From Ulva prolifera (lineage: Eukaryota > Chlorophyta > Ulvophyceae > Ulvales > Ulvaceae): a stretch of 64,000 nucleotides of DNA. Every line of letters begins with the position of its first letter. The stretch's first letter is position 1. The notes beneath the pieces were generated by a model, which searched no databases, had not been told where the DNA came from, and saw nothing but the letters and a program-made list of their open reading frames with translations. Shown in pieces: positions 1 through 10,510 of this stretch. Where the stretch lies: contig CM041201.1 of assembly GCA_023078555.1 (NCBI GenBank), positions 3,355,713 through 3,419,712 of the forward strand, read 5' to 3'. The position numbers were made by a program, and so were the translations under genes.

Positions 1-8
1 ACTTGCAG

Positions 9-415
9 GAATCATGGATGCTGGAATCTCGCAGGAGAACGGGGCAGTGCAGGACATCACCTTTGAGGTCGGGCCCGGGGAGGTGTTTGTCGTGCCGCAG
101 GGCCTGCTGCACCACAACCACAACCGCCAGTGCTTCCCCAACGTCTTCCTGCAGTCCTTCACCAGCAGCGACCCCGGAGCGCTCAACGTCATCGGCGCCC
201 TGGCCGCCCTCAACGAAGGCAGCGAGGCCGGCGCGGCCGCCATCGCGGCCAGCGGCGCAGACTCCATCAAGGCCAGCCCACAGGGCGCCTTTGCGCTGGA
301 CCAGGCGTGCCTCAAGCACTGCGGCTTCCCCGAGACGGGCGCCCCCGGCGACGGCCTGCAGGACCTGCCCGACGACTTCAAGGCCCTCTTCGGCCTGGGT
401 GGCAAGAAGTGGTAA
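9..415 (+). CDS. Germin-like cupin protein, copy 1 (exon 3 only; cut by window edge)
   Basis: Terminal exon of a germin-like protein. Bases 2-8 are the end of the preceding intron (acceptor CAG). The exon opens with the last two bases of a split Gly codon, then Ile-Met-Asp-Ala-Gly, and runs 134 codons to TAA. It carries cupin motif 2, G-x5-P-x-G-x2-H-x3-N (GEVFVVPQGLLHHNHN), which supplies the third metal-binding histidine. The C-terminal extension has Cys residues in CLKHCGFPE. Exon and 3' flank look identical to those of copy 5, so the missing exons 1 and 2 probably lie just left of the window. AATAAA follows at 486 and the 3' hairpin at 585. Confidence 0.9.
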
Positions 416-485
416 GAGGCGTGGCGTGGATGCAACGCAGCTGAGATTTCAGTTGCCTTCCAAGTGCACCTGTCTGACCCACCCA

Positions 486-491
486 AATAAA
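486..491 (+). terminator. Poly(A) signal AATAAA of copy 1
   Basis: AATAAA 70 bp after the stop, followed by GGCTTTGG. The same AATAAAGGCTT string follows copies 4, 5 and 8. Confidence 0.6.
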
Positions 492-584
492 GGCTTTGGC
501 ACGGTGATGTCGGCCATATAGTACAGAAATGGCTATAGCATATGCTGATCATTCATGAAGCTGCTGATTATGAAGCTGCAGCTG

Positions 585-602
585 AGCTCGGTGTAGCGAG
601 CT
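585..602 (+). promoter_or_regulatory. 3'-flank hairpin of copy 1
   Basis: AGCTCG / GTGTAG loop / CGAGCT, 170 bp past the stop, followed by TGTGACACTGCAG. Confidence 0.6.
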
Positions 603-1526
603 GTGACACTGCAGTACTTGTTCCACCAGCTGATAACACAATGACATGGGTAGATCTTGCAATTGTACGTGTACCACCAGCTGATCAAGAATCATGCCAT
701 GACTGCTGCGCATGCGAGCCACTTCGTGCTTGATGAATATGTAATTGGTCACTTCAGAACTTCTGACTTGAAGCAGTCGCGCGATCTCTGGCATTCCTGG
801 ACATCTGCATGTTGGCCTTGAGATGCAGAGATATATATACATATCTGCGAGCACAATCATCTGAGATGTAACTCGAATACATTCATCCCCGGTCGGCTCC
901 GTGACAGAGTCTGTCACATATACGGTATATGACCACCAAAACGCTCCCGCTGGCATAACATCATATGATATAATGGTCGCCGGCGGTGGCCCTGTGCTGC
1001 CAGTGGCTCACTGAACCGCACACGGCTACAGCCAGCCTGCCTCCGGAGAACTCACTGGCAGCCAGATCTAGATCCCGCCACTGGCAGTGGGCTCGGGCAT
1101 ATGCATGGCATACTAGCTTCCGCCATGGCCTTGGCTTGCCAGCCCTACTGCTTATAATTACACCCTGTACACCCTGCATTATCCCAAGCCGTCATTCGAC
1201 AGACCTGAGAAGCAGCGCGGCGTAAGTAGATGTGCACCGGTGCCGGCCCCACTGGCTCTGTGGCACAGAAACAACTAGCTTCCAGGATACCCATGGCCAC
1301 CCACATTCGTAGGTGATGGGAGATGCTGTGTATACGTATGGCTTTGCGGGGGCCCGTACGTGGGTGCCCACACCGCTAGTATACATAATCTACATGGTAT
1401 AGTATGCATCATGGACACGTTCCAGTTCCATTTGACTTTTTCAGAGGTGCAGGGGCTGCTCAGCGACCCGACTGTGGAATTTGAAGTGCACGCGCAGATT
1501 CAGAAAGCACAACTTGCAGTGTCAGG

Positions 1527-2087
1527 CAGTGTTGGCACTTTTGTATTTCGTATGGCATACGCTGGGCAGCGAATACGGTATGCAAATACGTTTGCGGTGG
1601 GGGAATACGTTTGTCAAAGTGCACTTGAGGCAGGAACATAGCAACGGGGGTGCGGGGGCGCAGCCCCCGCCGACCAGAGCATCTGTGCATGCACCAAGAC
1701 AACAGCAGCTCATTCTGTTGCAACATCCTCGTCCACGTGTCAGCTACCACTTTCACAACTGTTCCCCAAGAACCGCTGCATCGTGAACAGCACGCTGCAC
1801 GTAAGCCGCAATGTCTCATGACCTCTGACAATACTACAGACACGACGAAACGTTACACGAGGCTCTGTGTGGCGGCATGCGCAGCGCAGCGGCCGCGGCA
1901 GGTGACTATTGAGCCTACGCGCTTGTCGACAAGCGTCTACAAGCGCAATCTGTGTACAGCGCTAGCACTTAGGCGCCCACACGCTAGCGCTGGCCAAGTC
2001 CAACGTATGCCGTATTCCATACGCTGTGGCCATAATACGCGTATTTCATACGTTTTTTTTTAGAATACGCGTATTTTGCCATCACTG
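1527..2087. mobile_element. Non-autonomous hAT-like element (MITE)
   Basis: 561 bp, absent from the matching site in unit 2 (near 23,504). It is flanked by an exact 8-bp duplication GTGTCAGG (1519-1526 and 2088-2095). The ends are CAGTGTTGGCA on the left and, inverted, CAGTGATGGCA on the right, the hAT-type CAGTG-TGGCA pattern. No transposase frame is present, so it would need an autonomous hAT element elsewhere. The interior has several copies of AATACG/CGTATT and a GC-rich palindrome near 1650. Confidence 0.88.
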
Positions 2088-4011
2088 GTGTCAGGAGATG
2101 TCGTGTCAATAATGATCACAGGACAAACTTCAAGATTCATCGGTCCAGGTCTACTCACCAGTCGTATAGCTGAGTCAGCTGATGCGTAGGTCTCACAATG
2201 AATACTGCTGCAGCAGTACCATGGTAGCTACATAGTATAGCAGCATCAAGTCCCAACATTAGTTTCCAGTGGTCATGCTTTGACAAGAGAACTCGCAAGA
2301 GCGCATCCGATAGCTGAGTCAAAGACGCCGGCCTTCAAGTTGAGCCTGTTGCACATACATCGTCACGGTGCTGCCTGTTGCAACTGTTCTACAACTTGCT
2401 GGACATAGTATGAAGTATGACCTGGAGACTTGAGGCTCCAGGCTGAAACGAGCCATGGTCAAGAGGCGGTGCAGGCACTTGGGCCGGGCTGAGGCAGCAC
2501 AATAACGTACCCTGCTGATGCAGCGCTACAGACACCGCCGCCAGCGTGATGGCACTGCTGGCAGTGTGTGAAAACAGCATTCTCAAAGAGGAGAGCCGAC
2601 CCACAGGTAGGACCAAATGTACCTCGCGCACCACAGTGACCAGAACACATCACACCCAAGCCGTTGCTGTCAGTCTTTGCAGAACCTCACCCGGACATCG
2701 CAGCCTGTTAACACCACCCCTGCACACCAAGTCCCGCAGACACCTGCGCCCACCGGCAGCCAACCAGATCATCTGGAGGATGCATATGATCCCAGAGCGC
2801 CATGCAACACCTCGACGCGCTATGCACCATGTGATGGTGGTCTCGGGCATCCGGCTGCACGCATGGGGCGCTGCGAAGAGTGCGGTGTGAATGTGGGTTA
2901 AGGCGACACGGCCGATATCATATGCACCATATGGTGGGTGCTCAACGGTCGGCACAGCGCTAACTAGTAAGCTTGGCCTGGTGTGGGCTTAAGCTTTGGA
3001 TGGGGATGGCCGCGCGGCGGTGTGTCTGCTGCGGTACTGGTGTATGTGGCGAGCGTTGGGGGTCTGGGGGCTGCGGGCCCCCGCCGCCGGGTGGCCCGGC
3101 TGCAGCCGTGGGCGGTCTCGTATGACATGCATGCCATGGGTGGTCTCGTGTGGGGCCGCCTGGGCCTCATGCACGACTGTGGTGCCGCATGGATATATGT
3201 GCGGGTGTGCAGGTGGACCCGCACGGGAGGGTGAGCTCAGAAGTGCGATGGGGTGTTGGTGTTTGCGTGCGTTATTCGGGCCAAGGACGGTTCTTTATAG
3301 GGGTGTGGAGAGGGGGAAGGCCTGACATCTAGGCCGGGGGGCCCGCCAGCGCTGGCGCCGGAGCTCATCGTTCAGGGTGCCACCCCTGTACATGAACAGC
3401 GGCGCGTGGTGCCGTAGACTTAGGCGGCCAAAACCCGGCACAGGAAACGGTGTGCTGGCACGCATGAGGCCAGCTGTGGACCCGTACGTGCACGGTGTGG
3501 ACATGTGTGCTGGCAGGGTATGTCCAATTGGATACGGCTCAGTAAATTCAGATTTACTTTACTTGACACACATTGTGCACGTGTGGGTCCACAGCTGGCC
3601 TCATGCGGCACCCACCAGCTCTTTACAAAAGCTATAGGCAGTGGTATTGATATCGGTGCCCGCCCTCGCTCCCGCACTCGCTGCCTCGCACATCCCTCGC
3701 CCCTGCGTTGAAAGGCACCGGCGCTCGCCAGTGCCTGCCTGCCTAGCCCATTGTCCACATCGCTTCTAGACAGTGCAGCCTGGAGTCCATCGGTGGCACG
3801 GGCACGGCAGCCTGGCATGAACTGGCAGTCCCTGGTCTATGAATTACTCAAGTGATCGTTGTAAACAAATGCATGGCACGGCCTCTGCTCGTGGCTGGCC
3901 AAGGGCGGGCGGCTGTGTCGACGTCTCTGCACCATGGTCGAACTGGGTCTCTCAAATGCATGGCACAGCCTCTGCTCATGACTTGCATCACTGTGAGAAC
4001 AACACTGTAGT

Positions 4012-4065
4012 TGTGGGAATCCAGTGATATGACCGCTGTACCACTGGACCCTTGCACGTCGCCAC
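4012..4065. repeat. Palindromic TGTGG-AATCC repeat, partial
   Basis: Half-length, diverged member of the family whose full form is at 17564-17902: TGTGGGAATCCAGTGATATG then CCTTGCACGTCGCCACA. Its unit-2 partner is 25705-25759. Confidence 0.6.
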
Positions 4066-4772
4066 AGTACTGGAGCTGCAGCAATCGTGCCGCGCTCATG
4101 TGGCCACGGCCACTGCAACATTGCAGCTGCCTCCTCACAGTCAGATTCCTGATCTGCTGACTTGAAGGCCGATTACAAGTTGCATCTGCAGGTCGTCCTG
4201 GTGCAGTGATGTACATGTGGATATTTGCTTACGATCGTCCGGATCCACCATCAAGACCGAACTGGCCTAGTCAGTTCATGTAGGCTTGGTCGCGTTCACA
4301 TGCACTTCATACACCCATGCAGGCAATAATCATCTGCATGCATGCACTACTAGTAGCGCGCACTGCGGTGGCTTCATGTGGCCACGGCCACTGCAACATT
4401 GCAGCTGCTGTACCGCGACAGGTCCTGAAGACTTCTGGAGTATGCAATGCTTTCCAGATATCACAGGTTCAGGTGACAAAGGACAGCGGAGGGCACCTGT
4501 AAAGCTTAAGTATGCAAACAAGTAGATGTGGGATGCGCTGGCGGAGCATTAATATAATCATATACTTCCTCAACTTCAGAACATTAGCATGCTGCTAGCG
4601 GCATGCAGCGCTGCACATCAACGCTCGCTGCCTCAATCAGGTACAAACGTTTAGTTGAATGACCAACTGCAGAGAGGCAGCCATGACTGTCTCTCTCGTG
4701 GTACAATTGCAAATCTTTAATTTTACACGTTAGATAATATGATAAGATAGTATCTAACCAAGTCCGCGGTTT

Positions 4773-4827
4773 CCGATCAAATCTCTGATCGGATCTGCTG
4801 CAGCGTCACAGCTCGCTACACCGAGCT
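4773..4827 (-). promoter_or_regulatory. Two 3'-flank hairpins of copy 2
   Basis: Read on the minus strand, AGCTCG-n6-CGAGCT (4810-4827) is followed by CCGATCA-n6-TGATCGG (4773-4792), about 240-290 bp past the stop codon. Confidence 0.6.
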
Positions 4828-5062
4828 CAGCCGCAGCTTCAACTATCAGCAACCTTCAGGCCTAGATTGGCATGAATATATGCCTATTGGTGGGGTTGTG
4901 CATGCTGCACCAAGAGGCCGGGCCCCTGGCTACAGCACATATCATACCATTTGCAAAGCCATCACCCAGGCGCATGCACACTGGCAGGTCAATCGTAAAG
5001 GTGCAGCTGGGGCGCCGCGCAAATCTTTGGGATGCCGCCACGCAAAGCCTAGGTAGAGGCGT

Positions 5063-6383
5063 CTACCACTTCTTGCCGCCGAGGCCGAAGAGGGCCTTGA
5101 AGTCGTCGGGCAGGTCCTGCAGGCCGTCGCCGGGGGCACCCGTCTCAGGGAAGCCGCAGTGCTTGAGGCACGCCTGGTCCAGCGCAAAGGCGCCCTGTGG
5201 ACTGGCCTTGATGGCATCTGCGCCGCTGGCCGCAATGGCGGCCGCGCCGGCCTCGCTGCCTTCGTTGAGGGCGGCCAGGGCGCCGATGACGTTGAGCGCT
5301 CCGGGGTCGCTGCTGGTGAAGGACTGCAGGAAGACGTTGGGGAAGCACTGGCGGTTGTGGTTGTGGTGCAGCAGGCCCTGCGGCACGACAAACACCTCCC
5401 CGGGCCCGACCTCAAAGGTGATGTCCTGCACTGCCCCGTTCTCCTGCGAGATGCCGGCATCCATGATTCCTGCAACAACAGCCTGGCGGTCAGAGGCAGA
5501 GGTGGCCGTTTGCACAGCTTGCAGTGCTACTAGTGCACACATGTTCACACCAGCCTGAGTTCTGCATGTGCACCATAGGCAATGATGTGCGCACGGCCAT
5601 GGACGCGCAGCAGCGGCATGCATGCGTGCAGTACTACGGCGGGGGTGGCGCACCGAAGATGACGGAGTAGAACTCGTTGGCGCGCTGGTGCACGTGGGGC
5701 AACAGGATGCCGCAGGGCTTGAGCACGGTCAGGAACTGCGACTCCCCGGGCTCGGCGAGGGTGGAGAGGAAGGGGTTGGTGGCCTTGGTGACGCGCTGCT
5801 GCAGCACCGCCGCGTTGTCCGTCACCGCCGTCACGTCCTGCACTCACACGCGTGCCGCTGGTCAGGATGCTGCACATGAGCTAGCTGAGCATGATGTGGG
5901 CCAGCAAGCAGTTGTGCACTAGTATAGGAGCTCCATGCATATGTCAGTCATGGTACTGTCAACCGTTGACCAACCGGTGACCAAGCCCCAGCTCTGGTTG
6001 CAGATTGTATGCTGAGCCTCACATGCATGGCTAGCAGGCATCATGTATACGTACAGCAGCAAGATGCACATGTATATCATATGATGCTGTTGATTTGGAT
6101 GAGATTCGGTTTCAGTGTTTGTTTTCTCACGTTCGCTCTTTTGTAAAGACAGCAGCAAGATGCACATGGGTCTGCTGCGCACCGGGTCTGAGAAAGAGAA
6201 CTTGAACGCTGACTCATCCCCCTCCACCCCAAACTCCACACGCTGAGCTGCCTGTGGGATGCGGGCAGTCTCCAGCTGATTGGGGGCTTCAAGCATCGGC
6301 TTGGCATCATATTTGGCCTTGGATGCTGAGGCAGACACGCCTCCGAGGGCAAGGGCAGCGATGGCAAGCGTGGAGAGAGCCAT
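5063..6383 (-). CDS. Germin-like (cupin) protein, copy 2
   Basis: Three exons: 6383-6183, 5837-5654 and 5469-5063 (201+184+407 bp, 263 aa). All introns are GT-AG and the second splits a Gly codon. Residues 1-20 (MALSTLAIAALALGGVSASA) look like a secretory signal peptide, so the product should be secreted or in the wall. Exon 2 ends with cupin motif 1, G-x5-H-x-H-x4-E-x6-G (PHVHQRANE), and exon 3 has motif 2, about 22 residues later. Together they give the 3-His/1-Glu metal site, Mn in characterised germins. Germin-family members include oxalate oxidases and superoxide dismutases; the activity here is unknown. At 263 aa it is longer than plant germin-like proteins (about 220), through a Cys-containing C-terminal extension. 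The start is the first ATG after the TATA-like box at 6509-6516. Confidence 0.92.
6073..6148 (+). mobile_element. LINE 3'-end insertion in intron 1 of copy 2
   Basis: 76 bp ending in the LINE tail (GATTCGGTTTCAGTG ... CTCTTTTGTAA). It is bracketed by a 20-bp direct repeat (6053-6072 and 6149-6168, ACAGCAGCAAGATG...). The same insertion is present in copy 6, so it predates the unit duplication. It lies antisense to the gene, about 35 bp inside the intron from the exon 1 donor. Confidence 0.8.
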
Positions 6384-7126
6384 GGGTGCTGTCAAAATCT
6401 AGAAAGGTGGCAGTCTGTAGAGTCTGCAGTATGTGAACTGATGGCCTTTGAATCCGGATATGGAGCATGTATCAGGGTTGTGGTGATGTTGCGTGGCATC
6501 TCTCTGCATATTTATACCATCGCATCGTGTCCGTTTCCATGCCCAGCTGCGGCTCTGGCTGTTCAGCTTAGCTTGCGAATTCCATGCGCGAGTCGAACGG
6601 AGGTGGTGCGCATGTGCGCCGCGCCGCGGTGCTGACATGATACATGTACGTAAGGACATCCCCTGGCGGTGAGCATCGCAGTTTGGTGATCAGATCAACA
6701 GCAGCGGCTACCAGCCTAGGTGTGTATGCGTATACAGGGCCCATGTTTGATCCTGCATGCCCTTGTAGGACATGCCGCAGATACACGTCAAACAGTAGAT
6801 TTGTTGTTGGATGTCTATATATCATTATATAATGAGCTCGAGCTGATCATGCATGTTCGAGCTTGACCTGACCGATCCCCCCGCGCGCGCAGCACATGGC
6901 TGATCTCGGCGAGAAAACCATGATGCCGTTCACGCGCACAAGGCCACGAACGGATGCATCGATGTCGTGATGCCCTGTTCAATCACTACGTGCAGCTATT
7001 TACGCTCCGTGCGATCTGTCTTGAGTAAACGTGAAGTTTGCCATTGTACAGACAATACCGGACGATCGCTGTTGCCAGTCGCGATCACGGCTTTCGGTCG
7101 CCAACTTGGCGCTGTAATCATTGTCT

Positions 7127-7245
7127 GTTACAAAAGAGTGAACGGGAGAAAACAAACACCGAAACCGAATCTCATCCGAATCAACTTCAACACACACACA
7201 CACATACACACACGATCACACTACAGCCGCAGCAAGGACATGCAA
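7127..7245 (-). repeat. Old LINE 3' tail
   Basis: TTACAAAAGAGTGAACGGG begins a minus-strand LINE tail that runs into CA-rich sequence. A rearranged counterpart is at 29640-29835, so it predates the duplication. Confidence 0.6.
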
Positions 7246-7301
7246 GGACATTGCCAGCCACAGTGTGCCTTCTCGATGTTCAAGCTAGGCGTTACAGAAG
7301 A

Positions 7302-7597
7302 AATTTACAAAAGAGTGAACGGGAGAAAACAAACACTGAAACCGAATCCCATCCGAATCAAATGCAACATACACTCACACACACACGAACACTCACACAC
7401 ACACTCACACATGTACACACACGAACACTACAACCGCACTCACAACTCAGTCCGGCAGGATCGCGTCCTCCAGGCCCGCATCATATCGCAACCCTTGCTC
7501 CCGAGAGATGACAAGCCCAGACTTCCGATACATATCCGCATTGCCGCGCTGCAATGACACCGACAACACCCGCAGCGCCCACTGGACAAACGCGCCG
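7302..7597 (-). mobile_element. 5'-truncated LINE insertion, unit 1 only
   Basis: 296 bp between copies of GCGTTACAGAAGA (7289-7301 and 7598-7610); unit 2 has the empty site near 29910. On the minus strand it encodes the last residues of a LINE ORF2 (...QRGNADMYRKSGL ... EDAILPD, stop), then the 3' UTR and tail ending in TTGTAA. 5' truncation plus a variable 13-bp target duplication indicates target-primed reverse transcription. Confidence 0.85.
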
Positions 7598-7934
7598 GCG
7601 TTACAGAAGAGACGTCCGTTGCGGAACTTGTTTGAAACGCGCAGGCGCGCGCTGCGGCCGCGGTAGCACTGCATAGTTGTCATTGTAGATCAGCTAGTAG
7701 TCACAATGAGAGTGCGGTATGTGCAGCTGCGGAAGGCTGCACTACATATGCATGCTGCTGGCGAGGTCGCGGTGCAAGTGGTCCAGCCATGCAGGGGTGA
7801 CAGCGAACTCGCATGTTGCTCAGACAAGCTAGGGAAGCCTGGACTCCGTCGGACGCGCACGTCTGCCCTGCAATAAAGTTGCAGCACGCCCTGCAATATA
7901 TATTGCCCGATCATGATCATATGATCATCACGTT

Positions 7935-8187
7935 TGTCCAGTGGGCGCTGCGGGTGTTGTCGGTGTCATTGCAGCGCGGCAATGCGGATATGTATCGGAA
8001 GTCTGGGCTTGTCATCTCTCGGGAGCAAGGGTTGCGATATGATGCGGGCCTGGAGGACGCGATCCTGCCGGACTGAGTTGTGAGTGCGGTTGTAGTGTTC
8101 GTGTGTGTGTGAGTGTATGTTGCATTTGATTCGGATGAGATTCGGTTTCAGTGTTTGTTTTCTCCCGTTCACTCTTTTGTAAATTCA
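7935..8187 (+). mobile_element. 5'-truncated LINE in the copy 3 leader, unit 1 only
   Basis: 253 bp between copies of ATGATCATCACGTT (7921-7934 and 8188-8201); the empty site is intact in unit 2 near 30,250. It encodes the same C-terminal LINE residues as 7302-7597 in the opposite orientation and ends CTCTTTTGTAAATTCA. It landed 31 bp downstream of the copy 3 TATA-like box, so it should sit near the transcription start. Confidence 0.87.
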
Positions 8188-8329
8188 ATGATCATCACGT
8201 TGCCTGCATCAACAGCAATACATCTGCTCTCACTGGAACAACTTCCACAAGTCTCATATATATCCTGCAGCAACTGAAGCGCCTTTGCCAGTCTCTTCTC
8301 GATCTCTCTGTTCACATATTCAGCATCCC

Positions 8330-9663
8330 ATGGCTCTGTCCACGATTGCCATTGCTGCCCTCGCCCTAGGAGGTGTGTCTGCCTCAGCACCCAAGGCCAA
8401 GTATGATGACAAGGCTGTGCTTGAAGCCCCCAACCAGCTGGAGACTGCCCGCATCCCGCAGGCAGCTCAGCGTGTGGAGTTTGGGGTTGAGGGGGATGAA
8501 TCGGCCTTCAAGTTTTCCTTCTCAGACCCGGTGCGTAGCAGCCACATGTGCATACATTTGCATACGTTGCTGCAGCTGCTGTATGCGATGCCTGCTAGCC
8601 ATGGCTGTCATCATGATGTGCCTGTGGAGATATCAATGCTCGAAATCAGGCTTGAAAATCAACCTGCAGTGGGAGTTGCGCTTGGTGGCCAAAGACATGT
8701 CCATGGATGCTTGCTGGCCCACATCATGCTCAGCTAGCTCATGTGCAGCATCATGACCAGCGGCGTGTGTGAGTACAGGCAGTGACGGCGGTGACGGACA
8801 ACGCGGCGGTGCTGCAGCAGCGCGTCACCAAGGCCACGAACCCCTTCCTCTCCACCCTCGCCGAGCCCGGGGAGTCGCAGTTCCTGACCGTGCTCAAGCC
8901 CTGCGGCATCCTTCTGCCCCACGTGCACCAGCGCGCCAACGAGTTCTACTCCGTCATCTTCGGTGCGCCACGCCCACCCTAACGCTGCACGCGTGCATGT
9001 CGCTGCTTCGCGCCTCCACGCACACATCACTCTCTGTTCACATGTGCTACACATGCAGAACTCATGTGTAAATGCTCTTGTGAAAATGTGTATCGCATAC
9101 TATACGAACTGCAAGCTGTGAACATTTTTTTATTTTTTTCATGTGGCAATAAAGTGATATGGCCGCAACACCACTGGACCCTTGCACGTGGCCATATCAC
9201 TGGATTGCCACAGAACACGGCCACCTCAGCCTCTGACTGCCTGGCTGTTGTTGCAGGAATCATGGATGCCGGCATCTCGCAGGAGAACGGGGCACTGCAG
9301 GACATCACCTTTGATGTCAACGCCGGGGAGGTGTTTGTTGTGCCGCAGGGCCTGCTGCACCACAACCACAACCGCCAGTGCTTCCCCAACGTCTTCCTGC
9401 AGTCCTTCTCCAGCAGCGACCCAGGAGCGCTCAACGTCATCGGCGCCCTGGCCGCCCTCAACGAAGGCAGCGAGGCCGGTGCGGCCGCCATCGCCGCCAG
9501 CGGTGCAGACTCCATCAAGGCCAGCCCACAGGGTGCCTTTGCGTTGGACTAGGCATGCCTCAAGCACTGCGGCTTCCCCGAGACGGGCGCCCCCGGCGAC
9601 GGCCTGCAGGACCTGCCCGACGACTTCAAGGCCCTCTTCGGCCTCGGCGGCAAGAAGTGGTAG
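8330..9663 (+). pseudogene. Germin-like protein copy 3, premature stop
   Basis: Exons 8330-8530, 8779-8962 and 9257-9663 match the family structure. In exon 3 the codon that is CAG (Gln of FALDQ) in copy 7 is TAG at 9550-9552, which removes the last 37 residues including the CLKHCGFPE segment. Both cupin motifs remain intact upstream. The codon after next has also changed within GCGTGC (now GCATGC). Exon 2 begins GCAGTGACG (Ala-Val-Thr) where most copies have GACGTGACG. Motif 2 is preceded by Asn-Ala-Gly instead of Gly-Pro-Gly, as in copy 7. With the LINE in its leader this copy is probably decaying, but a truncated product is possible. Confidence 0.85.
9142..9202. repeat. Palindromic TGTGGCAAT repeat in copy 3 intron 2
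   Basis: TGTGGCAATAAAGTGATATG at one end and the inverted CATATCACTGGATTGCCACA at the other, around CTTGCACG. Shared with copy 7 (31206-31275). Confidence 0.7.
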
Positions 9664-9901
9664 GTATAGACGCCTCTACCTAGGCTTGGCGTGGCGGCAT
9701 CCAAAAGATTTGCACGGCGCCCCAGCCGCACCTGTATGATTTACCTGCGCGTCCGCCTAGGTGGTGGCTTTGGTATGATATGTGCTGTAGCCAGGGGCCC
9801 GGCCTCTTGGTGCAGCATGCACAACCCCACCAACAGGCATATATTCGTGCCAACATATGCATGAAGGTTGCTGCAGCTGATTGATTAACAAGCTGCGGCT
9901 G

Positions 9902-9919
9902 AGCTCGGTGTAGCGAGCT
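9902..9919 (+). promoter_or_regulatory. 3'-flank hairpin of copy 3
   Basis: AGCTCG-n6-CGAGCT, 240 bp past the normal stop position. The Copia insertion begins 18 bp further on. Confidence 0.6.
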
Positions 9920-9937
9920 GTGACGCTGCAGCAGATC

Positions 9938-10483
9938 TGTGGTGAAACCAGGAGTTTCAGGAGAATCATAAGCATGGCTCAATAGGAGACTGCTGTGTGA
10001 GAGAGCTAGAAGCTAGCATATCAAGAGGTGGTTGTACGCATGGTTGCTGTACACGTGCTCGACGCGATCCCTGAGATAAAGGGACTCAGAAAGCGGGAGC
10101 GTTTGTTGTTTTGCATATAGGTAGACATTATGTGTCTGTGTGCTTGTTTGCATATAAGCCTTGTGTTGACTCCAGTAGGACATCTTGTCTATTGGAGTTA
10201 AACACAGGTATGGTGTCCTCTAGCTGACATGCATGGATATGTGGTTGGTTTGTGCTTGTGGACACATAGTCTGCTGAGTTGGTATAACTCAGCATGTTGA
10301 ATGCAGGCTGCATGAATCTGTGAGCACTCTAGAGGGAGACACTCACAGCAGCTGTGTTCTTTCACAGGTATACTTCTACTTAGTGTATACCTCTGTAATC
10401 TTGTCTATTGGAGTTAAACACAGGCTGCATGAATCTGTGAGCACTCTAGAGGGAGACACTCACAGCAGCTGTGTTCTTTCACA
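9938..10483 (+). repeat. 5' LTR of Copia-1
   Basis: 546 bp, TGTGGTGAAACC ... CTTTCACA. It contains a 65-bp direct duplication (10304-10368 and 10421-10485, the second running 2 bp past the LTR) with an internal CTGTGAG/CTCACAG inverted repeat. ATCTTGTCTATTGGAGTTAA also occurs twice. TGCATATAAGCC near 10150 is a possible TATA element. Confidence 0.95.
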
Positions 10484-10499
10484 GGTTATGGGCTCATTG
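10484..10499 (+). promoter_or_regulatory. Primer-binding site, half-tRNA type
   Basis: GGTTATGGGCTCATTG directly abuts the 5' LTR. It is complementary to the anticodon-loop region of initiator tRNA-Met (..GCCCATAACC), not to a tRNA 3' end. That is the half-tRNA priming mode described for Drosophila copia. The match is to general knowledge of the tRNA, since no tRNA gene is in this window. Confidence 0.65.
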
Positions 10500-10510
10500 T
10501 GTTAAGCGCA

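Larger units (their letters stand above)
416..5062. other. Spacer between convergent copies 1 and 2
   Basis: Holds the 3' flanks of both genes, the hAT-like insertion at 1527-2087 and one palindromic repeat at 4012-4065. I see no convincing gene. Open frames here are short, lack domains and are not conserved as frames in the paralogous spacer 22,355-26,753. The sequence is rich in palindromic hexamers such as GCATGC, CATATG and CTGCAG. Confidence 0.7.
6384..8329. promoter_or_regulatory. Divergent promoter region of copies 2 and 3
   Basis: Copy 2 side (type 1): minus-strand TATAAATA at 6509-6516, 126 bp before the ATG, then a conserved block at about 6540-6655 containing GAATTCGCAAGCTAAGCTGA. 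Copy 3 side (type 2): conserved block at about 7797-7890 (GACAGCGAACTC ... CAGACAAGCTAGGGAAGCC), then TATATATT at 7897-7904. LINE sequence now separates that box from the copy 3 ATG by over 400 bp. The middle holds three LINE-derived segments and no gene. Confidence 0.65.

Noticed and set aside
4872-5558. Long frames antisense to or out of frame with cupin exon 3 in every copy
   Set aside because: Arg/Pro/Ala-rich shadows of the GC-rich cupin exon; the real frame keeps the cupin motifs and splice sites.
7813-8076. Plus-strand frame upstream of copy 3 as a host gene
   Set aside because: Its C-terminal half is the LINE ORF2 terminus inserted at 7935-8187; the start is promoter sequence.
10304-10485. 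Repeated blocks in the LTR as a CRISPR-like array
   Set aside because: Only two 65-bp copies inside a eukaryotic LTR; no spacer series and no cas genes.
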